From Rugalucina vietnamica (taxonomy: Eukaryota; Mollusca; Bivalvia; Lucinida; Lucinidae), in NCBI GenBank assembly GCA_964017185.1, contig OZ024870.1, positions 21,785,621 to 21,849,620 on the forward strand: a stretch of 64,000 nt of DNA. Direction: 5' to 3'. Every line of letters begins with the position of its first letter. Within the stretch, counting starts at the first letter, position 1. The translations under genes were made by a program, and so were the position numbers. Below are positions 1 through 11,044 of this stretch, one piece after another. The notes beneath the pieces were generated by a model. It was not told where the DNA came from, ran no database searches, and saw nothing but the letters and a program-made list of their open reading frames with translations.

Positions 1-110
1 CCAACCTCTACTGCAAAAATGCATCATATTTTTCATGTGTTTGCATTGTAATGGTATTTTAATGTCCCATTTCATGTAAGAATGATAAACTTGTATATTT
101 CAAGTAAAAA

Positions 111-1760
111 CCAGAGGACCAATGGTCCTGTAAACGCTCACCTGAGATCTGCTTCATATACCAATAAACATATTTGAATATTATGGTATTTAACAGATGA
201 AGCCCTTGGGCCATTTTCTTTTTTCAGAATAATCAATATTCTGTCCATTTGTCAATTTCCTGCTGATTTTCCCCTTCAAATAACATTTTAAAAACAGATG
301 AGCCTCTGGGGTCCATTTTTTTTCAGAATCATTAAATTTCAGTCCTACTGCCCTTTCACTTAAAATGACATTGTAAAAGGTTTCCCCATTCAAATGCATT
401 GACGACCTTGCCATAAAATAAGTCAAGGTCACCACAGGGTCATGTTTTATACATACATTGTAGTACTTGAGTCATCCATACTTCATGCAAACTTTCGTTG
501 AAATCGGTTCACCGGTTCTGGAGAAGAAGATATTTTAAGGGTTTTTACCGCATATGGGCATGGCGGCCATCTTGGTCATGTGACCTAGATTATTTATATA
601 TACATTGGTTCCCACTTCCTATAGATGCTTCATATAAAATTTGGCTTTCATTGGCCAAGTGGTTTCAGAGAAAAAAATCTTTGAAAAGTGTGTATGGACG
701 ACAGACCGGCCAAGGTCAAGAGATGACCTTGACCTAAATTAATCATATACCTTCATCTAATCCATTAGTTGTTTGCATCTACCACTTTTCAGATCTCAGG
801 CTGCAATATTTTTCAAAAAAATAGCTAATTTCCACTTTTCTATGGAGTCTATGGAAACTTAAAGTTACCATAGCAACCAGAGTTCTTATCCGACTGGAAT
901 AAAAAACACAAATTATGTAGAGGCTACTGTCAGGAACATGCATAAAAAGGACAGGATTCATCCACTTGACAGTTTCTGAGGAGAAGATTTTTGAATGTTT
1001 TTTTCAAAATTTTGCCCTTTATGGGGCCCCAGCAACCAATCAAAATAAAGGATTAGGACAAAACTCGCAAGAAACGTCAAACACTACTCAATAAACATTT
1101 CTGCAAAAACAAAATTCAAATGTCTGCAATTTTAGCGGAAAAATAGCCGATTTCCACTTTTCCCATTATAAGTCTATGGAAACTTTAAGTTGCCATAGCA
1201 ACCAGAGTTCTTATCCGCCTGGAATAAAAAACACAAATTATGTAGAGGCCACTGTCAGGAACATGTATACAAAGTACAGGCTTAATCCCCTTGACAGTTT
1301 CTGAGAAGAAGATTTTTGAATGTTTTTCGAAATTTTGCCCTATATGGGGCCCCTGCAACCAATCAAAGTAAAGGATTAGGACAAAAGTCACATGAAATGT
1401 AGAGGACTACTCAATAAACATTTCTGCAAAAACAAAATTCAAATATCTCCAACAAGACAGCAAAAACTGGCAATTTTCACTTTTTTCCATTATAAGTCTA
1501 TGGGAAGCATAAGTTACCATAGTAACCAGAGTCCTTATCCGATCAAAACAAAAAACACAATTATTCTTTCCCCCTACCTGTAGATGGTGTATGTGTAATA
1601 TGAGAACAATCGGCCCAGCGGTTTCAGAGAAGAAGATCTTTGAAATTGTGGACGACGGACGACGGACGGACGACGGACGGACGACGGACGGACGGACGGA
1701 CGGACGACGGAGCATGGGTATACTATAAGCTCACCTATGAGCCTTCGGCTCAGGTGAGCT
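111..1760 (+). mobile_element. Tandem-repeat-bearing element, family P1 (copy 1)
   Basis: The 5' end carries the hairpin GGACCAATGGTCC (116-128) followed by GCTCACCTGAG (136-146). The 3' end carries the inverted counterpart CTCAGGTGAGC (1749-1759) inside a hairpin, preceded by a (GACGG)n-like microsatellite. The middle has a repeat of about 325 bp seen at roughly 830, 1155 and 1485. The insertion is dated relative to its host: the flanks at 110 and 1762 are contiguous in the inverted arm at about 7478, which acts as an empty site. The architecture resembles non-autonomous Helitron-like or 'pearl' elements of bivalves, but no transposase is present and the class is inference. The open frames here are translations of the repeat, not genes. 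Confidence 0.75.
1648..1716 (+). repeat. GACGGAC-type microsatellite at the 3' end of P1 copy 1
   Basis: A tract built from GACGGACGACGGACG words precedes the terminal hairpin. The same tract occupies the same place in the copy ending at 63,846, so it is part of the element rather than an independent microsatellite. Confidence 0.85.
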
Positions 1761-2299
1761 AAAAACTGACAATTTAGGTAAAACAGTTGTAAAAATCATA
1801 TTCAAATTCACAAATGCACATGTCCAAGGTTTTTCACCTAGGAATGTTTGTTTGATGGCTCATTATTTATGATCAGATAGTTATGGCTGCTTTTTTTACT
1901 TCTTTTCTATCAAATATAATATCTGTAAAGATTTTAGAGAAACAGAAATATTGTTTCTTATATAAGCTTCATGCTTAAAAACAGGTTTTAGACATCCAAC
2001 CCAACACGACAAAAACAGCAAAAAGTACATATTTTCTTATATAAAATATGCCCTTCAATCTTGTTTGTTTTTGATTCTATATACATGTACCATAGTGTTT
2101 GTCTCAGTCTTAGTTTGTAGCATAAAATCCAGTGTTTGCCACCTCAGCAAAGCACAGGATAGCTCCAGTATTGAAGATGGCATCCAAGAAGGCCGTCAAA
2201 ATATTGAATTTTGAAAAATGAGCCAAATATGTCCCTTGACTTTCATTTAGTAACAAAAAGCTAAAATCAAGTTGTAAAACACTTAGAACATGTTCTTAA

Positions 2300-3050
2300 T
2301 ATTATCTTCATGTGTGTGTTTCCTTGTTAAAACAAAATTATTCAGACACCATAACCTTTTTATAACACTATTGTAGGGGTTCAAACCAATCTCTGTGTTA
2401 GCTATATTCAATTTGTGTGATAACGAGAGTAAAGTATATAGACATATACCAAAGGTAGTATGAAATGACCATTTGGAGTCCAGCTATGATCAGTGCTATA
2501 TCCAAAACTATGTTTCTTGAACTGAGTTATAGGAAGGTCCAGATGTATTTATTCCAGAAATGAGTGGAATTTTCTTGCCCGGCAAGAAAAAGAGCAACAA
2601 AGAAAACTTATTTTCTTGTACATCATAAGCTCCGCAATCTTATTACAAATGTAATTCACAAATTTGGTTCTGCAATTAATATAACTTTGGTGCAGTATTA
2701 ATCATACAATTAATACAACCTTGGTGCAGACATGGATGTACGATATGGCACTATATAAAACAAAATAATACCAAACCATGTTTTGTTTCGACACTATAAT
2801 CAAATGTAGATTCTAATTCCTCATTAACTGATTATGCTTTGAGTATTTATGTACAAGGTTTATGCAAACTGTGGTGCCATAAGAACTTAAAGCAAAAATA
2901 GTAGAGAGGTAAAGTCAAACATAAGAAATGATTAGACTAACCCTAGAAGTACCACATCATCTACAAAGTATTTTGATTGGAAGAATAATTGCTTATTTGT
3001 GATGAGATTTGTGACCTGTTAGAAATGAAAGTAAAGTAAGTGGAAGCTGG
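2300..3050. other. Internal AT-rich stretch, no gene seen
   Basis: AT-rich sequence inside the composite element. Short related words occur near 2670 and 2710 (ATTAATCATACAATTAATAC-like). I see no open frame, RNA gene or recognisable element. Confidence 0.5.
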
Positions 3051-3053
3051 TCG

Positions 3054-3381
3054 ATGTTAGCGTGCGCAATTGGTGATTGTAACATTGATGTATTTATAAG
3101 AGTTGTTGAAGCAACAGGGAAAGGCAATGGCTTCAAAGTGCTATACAAACATGTACTAATGGACCTTCCAAATGGTGACTTAGTTGCTGCTGGATCAATA
3201 TATTGTGCAGTAAAAAGAGCTGTTTGTTCAATGACACATTAGAATATAACATTCAGCTATGACACTGAGCATGCTAGGGATAATTCTGTTTCATTTAAAT
3301 ATGCAGATACATGTTCAAAGCTAAAAGCTGAGTATGAAAGTTCAATAATGAACGAAAATCAAGTTGTAGAGTTATCCAATT
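3054..3381 (+). pseudogene. Decayed unknown ORF with one in-frame stop
   Basis: From the ATG at 3054 the frame runs to TAG at 3240-3242, then stays open in the same frame to TAA at 3379-3381. The residues have protein-like composition, for example GKGNGFKVLYKHVLMDLPNG before the stop and YDTEHARDNSVSFKYADTCS after it. The stop could be a CAG-to-TAG change. Further downstream, after the retroelement at 3581-4995, another stretch (5012-5170) reads YGPNYHLRTETDLVR and then VAEALNMFDQL in one frame, also with a stop. It may be the continuation of the same gene. I do not recognise the family. It probably belonged to the surrounding inverted-repeat element, which is inference from position. Confidence 0.45.
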
Positions 3382-3575
3382 AATAGACAAATTTAAACAC
3401 CTGGAGTTAGAAAGCTGTGTTATATAACATAGAATGTTAAAAAATTATTTACTGAATTATGGACAGAATTATCATTTACGTAGTTATTCATTTAATAGTC
3501 AAATTTAAATATCTGGAATTGGAAAGCTGGGTTATATGATATATGACATAGAATGTTATAAAACAAACAATATAG
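3380..3575 (+). repeat. Imperfect tandem duplication (~110 bp)
   Basis: A block reading AATTTAAACACCTGGAGTTAG followed by an AAAGCTGTGTTATAT-like stretch (about 3389-3440) recurs as AAATTTAAATATCTGGAATTGG with AAAGCTGGGTTATAT (about 3500-3560). Between the copies, TTATGGACAGAATTATCATT (3454 onward) also recurs beyond the retroelement at about 5010, so the insertion site lies in duplicated sequence. Confidence 0.55.
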
Positions 3576-3580
3576 AGAAG

Positions 3581-4995
3581 GTACAAGTAAGCAATGATCA
3601 GGAAAATGCGCAATCAGAAAGAAATTTCCACTCCTAAAGCCTAGGTGGGAAAAACTAAATTGACAATTAGGTACTTATAAAAAGAGCCTTTTAATTCCAC
3701 ATCTAGGTACTTCGATGACCTTTTGAACATTGACAACCCTTATTTTGAAGGTATGGTCAATCAAATTTATCCACCTGAACTTCAGTTGAACAGAGCTATA
3801 CCGAAGCCCCCTTTTTAGTTCTACATCTTTCTGTTGCAAATGGATTTGTTTCTTCTAAAATTTATGATAAGCGCGATTGATTTTGATAAAGTAAATGATG
3901 GTGACGTTCCTCGTCGTGCTTCTTATGGTGTATACATTTCACAACTTATTAGGTTTGCTAGAGTCTGCAATCATGTTACAGACTTCAATGCTCGAAATAA
4001 ATGTTTAACGGCAAAACTTCTCCAACAGGGCTATCGGTATCATAAACTTCGAAAAACCTTTTCTAAATTTTATCGTAGACACTATGAATTGATTTCCAAA
4101 TATAATGTTGGGTTAAAGACGCTTTTAAGTGAGGGCCTTTCGGAACCTGAATTTTATGGTGACTTGGTTTACAAATTTAAGAAACTTAAAGGAATAAATG
4201 ATTTTTCTTTTCAGTTCAGAAAAATCATAACACGTTACAGACGTATAGGTTATAACTTGAATGTTATGCGACAGTCTGCATGCTTAGTTTTTTACCCAAT
4301 CATGGTTGATAACTATGCTGCCTTCTTTAATTGCACGGTGGGTCGGGCGTCAGGCTCTATGATGGCCCCGACTTAAAGCTATTCATTTTAGTTGGTTGGG
4401 GCCGGAGCTTCTTGTCTGTTGCTTGGCCCACCGGGGTCCAACTGGTGTTTTTCTTTTGCTCCGGAGTTAGTAGGCTATTCGGTGCCCAGGGATTTCCATC
4501 GTCGGGCAGCTTACTCAATCTGTGAGTCCTGGTTTTTGATTCATCAGGATGTTTATCATGATTTATTTGTTTGTTCTTGATGATTCATTGACTAGTTAGA
4601 GATTCACCACGTGGACCGAAGAACTAACTAAATGTTATGAACCACTGCAGAAGCTGAGGGTGAGGTTAGGTACCTGTAAAACCGGTTTAAGCCCGCCAGT
4701 AACTTTGTGTTACTGATCGTTCCAAGTCGATACTTCTGTGGTGGTTCTTTTTGTTTTATGTCTTGGTGTTTAAAATTTTTTGTGCTGTTGGCGCCTTTTG
4801 TATGTTTTCATATTTTTAGTTAAGTTAAGGTAACTGAGTGGCCACCTATTGGGAAAATAGCTGCTCATTCGGCTTACGATATGTTTCATGGTATACGTAA
4901 GTACCTGATTGTTAGTTTGGTTTTTTCCCACCTCGGTTTTTAGAGTGGGAATCTTTTTCTTATTGCGCCTTTTCCTGATCTTTGCCTACTTGTAC
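3581..4995 (+). mobile_element. Retroelement remnant with ~98-bp inverted terminal repeats
   Basis: A left arm (3581-about 3678, starting GTACAAGTAAGC) and a right arm (about 4895-4995, ending GCCTACTTGTAC) are imperfect inverted copies. They keep the words CCTGATCATTGC, TTTTTCCCACCT and GGTACTTA in mirrored order. Between them is the C-terminal part of a reverse-transcriptase polyprotein (about 3800-4376) and a conserved-looking 3' noncoding stretch (4377-4890). The pairing of an RT fragment with inverted termini is unlike LINEs and ordinary LTR elements. Penelope-like elements can carry such arrangements, so that is one possibility; assignment is uncertain. A fragment matching the end of the right arm recurs at about 5655-5680. 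Confidence 0.6.
3834..4376 (+). pseudogene. Reverse-transcriptase polyprotein, C-terminal fragment
   Basis: An open frame of 180 residues. The convincing part starts near 3897 (DGDVPRRASYGVYISQLIRF) and runs through a basic helical region to the stop at 4374-4376. I recognise this as the C-terminal, post-catalytic region of a reverse-transcriptase protein common in bivalve and cnidarian repeats. The catalytic YxDD region is absent. Just upstream another frame (about 3805-3856) reads LHLSVANGFVSSKIYDKRD, which fits the same protein, so a frameshift near 3857 and a 5' truncation have killed it. The ATG at 3834 is unlikely to be a real start. Confidence 0.65.
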
Positions 4996-5070
4996 CTTTT
5001 TTTTATTTAGTTATGGTCCAAATTATCATTTACGTACTGAGACTGATTTGGTACGAATCAGTGTGGCTGA

Positions 5071-5291
5071 AGCGCTGAATATGTTTGATCAACTATGAAA
5101 ATTAAACCAAAGCATTTCAGCTGATGATACACACAGGCTTCTTGTAAATAATAGCAGAAGATACGATAAATCATAAAACTATCGGTATGTTTATAAATGG
5201 TATTCTTAGAAACATTGAAATTGTAATGGATCAATCTGCCACCATTGCAAGCCTTTCAAGATATTTTACTGTACTAGACAAATGGTCGGCT
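5071..5291 (+). repeat. 221-bp direct repeat, copy 1
   Basis: Begins AGCGCTGAATATGTTTGATC and is nearly identical to 6028-6248, offset 957 bp. I noticed one difference near 5123 (CAGCTGATG versus CAGCTAATG). It carries part of the decayed unknown ORF. Confidence 0.85.
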
Positions 5292-6027
5292 TCAAGTGTG
5301 AGCAATGAAAGATTCGCTAATGCTTCAGACATATTGGCTGAGCTTCAGTAGACTTACACTGTCTTTAAGTTGCTTGTAATATTACAAAAGCAGCGATTTC
5401 TATTGCATACCCAAAACATGTAGGTCATCAAATCTGGAGTAGACTCTTTGATTTAACAAATCTTCGATATACCCTGAAATGAGGAGAGTTTTATCATCAG
5501 CACACAAGCTAACACTCCCTCAGTGGAACCGCCCCCTCAGAAATTACGTCAGAAATCAGGGAGTATGCTTATACTGGGAGTTACCGATAACTTTGACAAT
5601 AACGAAAAGGCAGTAGATGTAAACTAACCAAACATGCAATGACCTCTATCGTTCTGATTGCGCCATTTCCTGATTGTTATTTTCATTTAGCTTTGTTATC
5701 ACATTATGCAGGGTCCTGAAACGAATATAGATCTGCACCATCTAGGTGAAGATTAAGAACACTCGGAGGATCATAGGTGGTCTAAGTTCGTAACAAAAAC
5801 AGTTTGTCTTTAAACTCACTGTGCGCAGAGAAGGCAATATTGTTGATGGCTAAAAAGCTACCTCGACAGATAACAGTTTTGGGTTTCATTGCCTGAGGTG
5901 TGTCTATCAACTGCATATTTGGCGGAATGGGTTGCACTATGTTCAGGAACTGAAATCATCATCAGACTTTAGATTTGAATTGGACCATGAATGATAAAAT
6001 AAAATGCTTAGTAATATTGAAAACTCT
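5292..6027. other. Interval between the direct repeats, no gene seen
   Basis: Contains a fragment related to the retroelement terminus near 5655-5680 (TTCTGATTGCGCCATTTCC). Otherwise there are no open frames or recognised elements. Confidence 0.45.
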
Positions 6028-6248
6028 AGCGCTGAATATGTTTGATCAACTATGAAAATTAAACCAAAGCATTTCAGCTAATGATACACACAGGCTTCTT
6101 GTAAATAATAGCAGAAGATACGATAAATCATAAAACTATCGGTATGTTTATAAATGGTATTCTTAGAAACATTGAAATTGTAATGGATCAATCTGCCACC
6201 ATTGCAAGCCTTTCAAGATATTTTACTGTACTAGACAAATGGTCGGCT
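6028..6248 (+). repeat. 221-bp direct repeat, copy 2
   Basis: Second copy of the block at 5071-5291. Sequence on both sides differs, so only the 221 bp were duplicated. Confidence 0.85.
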
Positions 6249-7811
6249 CCAGAGCTATTGAATGACACTGTATGCTAACGTAAAAAAATGAGTGATGAAT
6301 ACTGCACAAACTCTATTTGTCGACAAACATACACTGTGATAAATAAATGTCAGAAATTAATAAACATGTAGTTATATACCTAATGTGCATACTATCTTTT
6401 CAGGCATGTTGACAGAGGAAAATTACAGTGATTCAGATTATTAAAAGGAATTTAAGTTGCGTCTGTTCAAACATACTCCAGCCTTTACCCCATGCATTTC
6501 TAGATTTGTATGCATTATGTAATATTGACAAAGAAATATATACATGAAAATATTTTTAAAAAGATAGATCTAAGTGTTTTAGCTTGTTTTTAACTGTTTT
6601 GTTAGTAAACAAAGGTTGAGGGACACATGTGGCTTATTTTTGAAATGTTATATTTTGACGGCCTTCTTGGGTGCCCTTTTGAAAACCGGAGTTATGCTGC
6701 GTTTGCAGAGGCGGCCAACGCTGGATTTAAAAGCTTCAAACCTTCAGAAAGCTTGCAAGACAAAATATTTGGTATATAGAATCAATAACAATCACTATTC
6801 AAGAGCCTATAATGTATAGGAAAATATGTATTTTTTGTTCTTTTTTGCCTTGTCAGTGAGACCTTACTCCATTCATATCTAGAATATATATATATGCATA
6901 ATGTAGTTTTAACAATGGAAAACACATGAAAATAACAATAATAAGATAACTTTAAGTGTTTATAGCTTAATTTTAGCATATTTGTTTCTAAACAAAAGTC
7001 AACGACATATATGTCTCATTTTTTCAGAATTGTAAATTTTGACGCCCTTCTTGGATGCCATCTTGAATACTGGAGCTATCTTGTGTTCTACAGAGGTGGC
7101 AGACACTGTATTTTTATGCTACAAACCAAGACCAACACAAACACGATGGTATATAGAATCAATAACAAATTAGATTTTAGAGCATATTTTGTATAGGAAA
7201 ATACGTATGTACTTTTTGTTGTTTTTTCCGTGTTGGGTTGGATGTCTAAAACCTGTTTTTAAGCATGAATATTAAATATAGAAACAATTTCTGTTTCTAT
7301 AAAATCTTTAAAAAATATTATATTTGATAGAAAAGAAGTAAAATAGCAGCCATAACTATCTGATCATAAATAATGAGCCATTAAACAAACATTCATTCCG
7401 AGGTGAAAAACCTTGGTCACGTGCATTTGTGAATTTAAATATGATTTTTACAACTGTTTTACCTAAACTGTCAGGTGTTTTACTTGAAATAGACAAATAC
7501 ATCATTCGTACATCAAATGTTGCATTAAAATACCATTACAATGCAAACACATGAAAATTATGATGCATTTTTGTATAGGGGTTGATTTTAAGAAATGGCA
7601 GCCATCTTGGACGCCATCTTGAATACTGGAGGAGTTATGCAAGGTTTGCCAAGGTGGCAAATGCTGGATTTTTAAACTACAGACCATTACGTTTTGGTAT
7701 ACAGAAACAAATGTGGTACTCCATAGACCACCCCCTTGAAAGATAGCCCATGATATTTGCTCCACTAAACTGTAGATCTAAGCAGATCGACCGACTATCT
7801 CGTCCCCCACA

Positions 7812-7822
7812 TAATGATGATG

Positions 7823-7878
<56 letters not shown>

Positions 7879-7880
7879 AA
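7812..7880 (+). repeat. (GAT)n microsatellite
   Basis: About 20 GAT units with one interruption (GGTGAT). A poly-serine frame on the other strand is a translation of this tract. Confidence 0.95.
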
Positions 7881-8192
7881 CTTTATTTCCGCCAAAATTT
7901 GAAAATTATCACACATATATAGACAATAACAATAAACATTAAAAACAAGTTAAGCAAGGAACAAGAAATGGTGCATATGTACACAAAGGCAAACAATGTG
8001 TTCAAGTTCGTTACAACCTTGCCACATGTGGCGGAAAGCAAATGTCAAAACAGCATGTACATTCTGCGAGTGTGGAGAACTACATGGGCTGTATGCAGCT
8101 GATTTTATTTTGACCTCGAGCGATTTGCAGACTTATGATTATAAAATGAAATTCAAGGCCCCTTAAGATTTTCACAAGCACATAAAACCCGG
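7881..8192. other. Intergenic, nothing recognised
   Basis: No open frame, hairpin or known repeat stands out in this stretch. Confidence 0.4.
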
Positions 8193-8483
8193 CATCAGGG
8201 AAAAATGTCCGTGAAATGTAGATACCCCTTAAACCCCACTTTTATTTAGTGAAATTTGGGTATGCATGGGTATATCCTATTTTTGCTCCAAAACATAGAT
8301 TGTGGGTACTCGTTAGAAACGCCTCGGCGAGACGGTTCTAACGTGTACCCACAATCTATGTTTTGAGCATAGATTAAGAAAAATAAGAAAAGTATCAAAT
8401 CTTTTCAGCTGAAAATTTTTATTTTTTAAAGCTATAAAAATATATGTTTATTGCAACCTCCTTGAGGGCAAGTTTTCGTAATT
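8193..8483 (+). mobile_element. MITE family A (copy 1)
   Basis: Family A is about 255-290 bp. One end reads CATCAGGAAAACATGTCC and the other, inverted, CATTACGAAAACTTGCCC, giving a terminal inverted repeat of about 25 bp. The middle holds a long palindrome with arms ACATAGATTGTGGGTAC and GTACCCACAATCTATGT around GAACCGCCTCG / CGAGGCGGTTC. Between end and palindrome lie CCCCACTTTTATATAG and GGGGTATGCAGGGGTATACC. No coding capacity is seen, so it would need a transposase from elsewhere. This copy shows the full palindrome (about 8292-8365). Confidence 0.85.
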
Positions 8484-8723
8484 GGTAGCGACATCGAAAT
8501 GTTGGAAGCAACGCAAATAAGGTGAGAGTTTCGATAACCAGTCTGTTTTGCAAATAGAAAATTATATGAACAAGAAAATTATAGCATGTTTTTAGTAACA
8601 TGCTATGCGGAGGGGTTCATAGAAATTTGGAAGTTTAAAATAATATGAGATTGTGATATTAATCTACACCGACAAGAAGAATTATTCCTTTCAATTAGTA
8701 ACATTTAGTGCATTTTGATACTA

Positions 8724-8977
8724 CATTACGAAAACACACCCATGCAATATACAGAGATTTTTGTTGAAAGCAAAAATTGAAAATTTCATTGGAAAAAATT
8801 TTGATATTTTTTTTAATTTTTGCTCAAAACATTGACGAGGTGGTTCTAACGAGTACCCACAATCTATGTTTTTGGAGCAAAAATAAGAAAAATAGGTATA
8901 CCCCTACATACCCCATTTTTGCTATATAAATGGGGGGTTTAAGGTGGTAAACATTTCACGGACATGTTTTCATGATG
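8724..8977 (-). mobile_element. MITE family A (copy 2, inverted)
   Basis: Starts CATTACGAAAAC and ends ATGTTTTCATGATG. The left arm of the central palindrome is largely lost; the right half is intact. Confidence 0.8.
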
Positions 8978-9222
8978 AAATAAAACAGATACTGTGTTAA
9001 ACCGTAATGGTTTCATCACCACGTCTGAAAAACTGTTGACTTGACCATTAAAACTTAAAAGAAACAAACAAACATATGTAAAATTCCACCAGCAAAAGAA
9101 GATTTTATTCAAAATTCCAAACATATATTCTTGCTATTTGAGTGACCCAAAGTTGTATAGCGTGCTTGTGCCTAACTTGATTAGATTCTCTGAGTCTCCA
9201 AACAAAAGTTTCAAATACTTGA

Positions 9223-9683
9223 TGAAAGTTTGATTTTGCTAGAACCAATCAGAATAATACTACCACAGAATCAAACAATACTGGAAGGACAAGGTGAATC
9301 CAGTTTCAAAGCTTTGCTATAAATATAATTTAAATCTAAGGTTATCTGGCATAAGCCAAAATCTGCTATCACGTGACTAAAATGGTATATTCTTAAAAGT
9401 GAGGTTAAACTATTTTTTTTTGTGGCGTCGTGTGATGTAGCATAAATCCGTACTATAAGAAATTTGGTTACATGACGGATACATGTATACATGGTGCAAT
9501 AACCCTTCGGGTACGGTTTTCCTGCGTTCTAAGTAAATCACAATATTGTTGTGCACATAAAATGCTTCACATGCTTCTATGTGGTGAAAAATTCGAACCA
9601 TACTGGATTCACCTTGTCCTTCCATTATTGCTTGATTCTGTGGCAGTATTATTCTGATCGGCTCTAGCAAAATCAAACTTTCA
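9223..9683. mobile_element. 461-bp element with ~85-bp inverted repeats
   Basis: The left arm (9223-about 9307, TGAAAGTTTGATTTTGCTAG) is inverted at about 9597-9683 (ending CAAAATCAAACTTTCA). The arms share GGACAAGGTGAATCCAGT and AGAATAATACT. No ORF lies inside. I read it as a MITE with long terminal inverted repeats; the family is unknown. Confidence 0.75.
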
Positions 9684-10837
9684 TGCTATAATTTTTAGTA
9701 ACATGCTATAATTTTCTTGTTATCACAATCTATGTCCGTTTCGGACAATATCGGTTCGTTTCGGTCTAATTCGGTAGATCGTGATACCGCATGTCAATCA
9801 TCTATGAAAGCGGACGTGAACGAGAACACTGTATTGGAAACAACATAATTTCATATGGATCGTTTTCCGATAAATAGGTCAGCGACAGAGAGAGTTCGTC
9901 CAAATCTTATGATTTAAAAAACATTTGAAACTATGCAACACTACTTAATATCATTAAACAATACATCTCCAGTTTAATTTTATCATAAGCATCGTATTTA
10001 CTGATCTCGTAATCGTGAAGAAAATAGATTTATTTATCGAAGTGATGAAAAGTGACAAAAATGGCCGACAGAACAAACTCCAGCCTAGTCTAGCCTCGAA
10101 GTGCAAGGGGCCCAAGAAAGGGAATTCAATATCGTGCATTGAAGCAGTTATGGAAAATGCACCTTCATAAACCCATAAGGAGCCTTATTACGTCAAATGA
10201 TTGACAGAATACTGAAAACATATGGAGAGGTCAATGCTACGGTTAAACACTTCCCTCCTGAAAAGTTCCTATTTATTCTGGCACGCCCATAGTATCCAAT
10301 GTCTGAATTTTTAACTGCCCGTGTCAAGTTTCGAATACGTTTTGCTTAAATCGCCCTCGTAAGTGCAAAATGGAAATACATGCAGTTTCATTCTTGCACC
10401 AAAGGGTGACACCTTCAAACTCAGATCCAAAATAACCACTGGACCAGAGCTTTAAATGAACGCAACTTGTGCTCGATTGTCGATCTTTCAGCCAATGCAA
10501 TCGTGCAAATCCGACCATGTATACTTTCGGCCGGGTTTATTTTCAAGCTGGTGCGGGTGTGACTCTTATGGCCATTTCATTTTTTCCAATGTTTAGTATC
10601 CGCGGGCGGGTTGGGTTTTGACTTTACATTGGAACAAATAGATAATAATGTGCTTCAAAATTAAAGTGTAATCTATTAGGAAAATGTTATGCTTTTATCC
10701 TGATACGTAGGTTTTGATGGTCGGTGTGAAGATAACGGAAAGGCCTTAAGACACACCAAAAGTGCACAAGTTACAATGCGTATGTTCAGTTCTGGAACAG
10801 TCTGCTGTCTTTCACAATAATTTTACCCCGCAAGCAG
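9684..10837. other. Intergenic, nothing recognised
   Basis: Starts with a short scrap related to sequence near 8577-8615 (TAGTAACATGCTATAATTTT). The rest has no supported gene. Short open frames here lack splice context or any motif I know. Confidence 0.4.
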
Positions 10838-11044
10838 CATCATGAGAAAACCAGCATTTTGTATATGCGAAAACAAAAGGCGCAGATCAGCTTCGCGTTA
10901 AACACGAAGCTGATCAGCGTCTTTGTTTTTGCTACACAGTTAGTAGGTAACAATTCTTCCACTTTCTAAACCCAAAATTTCCAGTCTCCAGCCATCTACT
11001 GTGTTTGTTCAGCTCGATTTGTGTCAGACCTGTTCGGAAACCAC
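10838..11044 (+). mobile_element. MITE family B (partial copy)
   Basis: Contains the family B hairpin (AAAAGGCGCAGATCAGC / GCTGATCAGCGTCTTT), here with a damaged loop, and the outer segment GTGTCAGACCTGTTCGGAAA. Family B is described at 19,947. Confidence 0.75.

Larger units (their letters stand above)
1..7760. mobile_element. Composite element bounded by long inverted repeats (left end cut by window)
   Basis: Two diverged inverted arms bound this region. The left arm is 1-110 plus 1762-about 2300, split by the element at 111-1760. The right arm is about 6980-7590. Read in reverse complement, 1-110 matches about 7480-7588, 1762-2030 matches about 7237-7478, and 2030-2300 matches about 6980-7237. 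The arms contain a sub-repeat (around 6616-6980, 6998-7200 and 7580-7700 on the right; 2137-2240 inverted on the left) recognisable by the words GCCATCTTGAATACTGGAG and relatives. The right arm continues outward past 7590, so the left terminus probably lies before the window. The interior holds only decayed coding sequence and a younger retroelement. No transposase was recognised. It could be a foldback or large terminal-inverted-repeat DNA transposon; the class is unknown. Confidence 0.65.

Noticed and set aside
7677-7916. Poly-serine frame on the minus strand
   Set aside because: Translation of the (GAT)n microsatellite.
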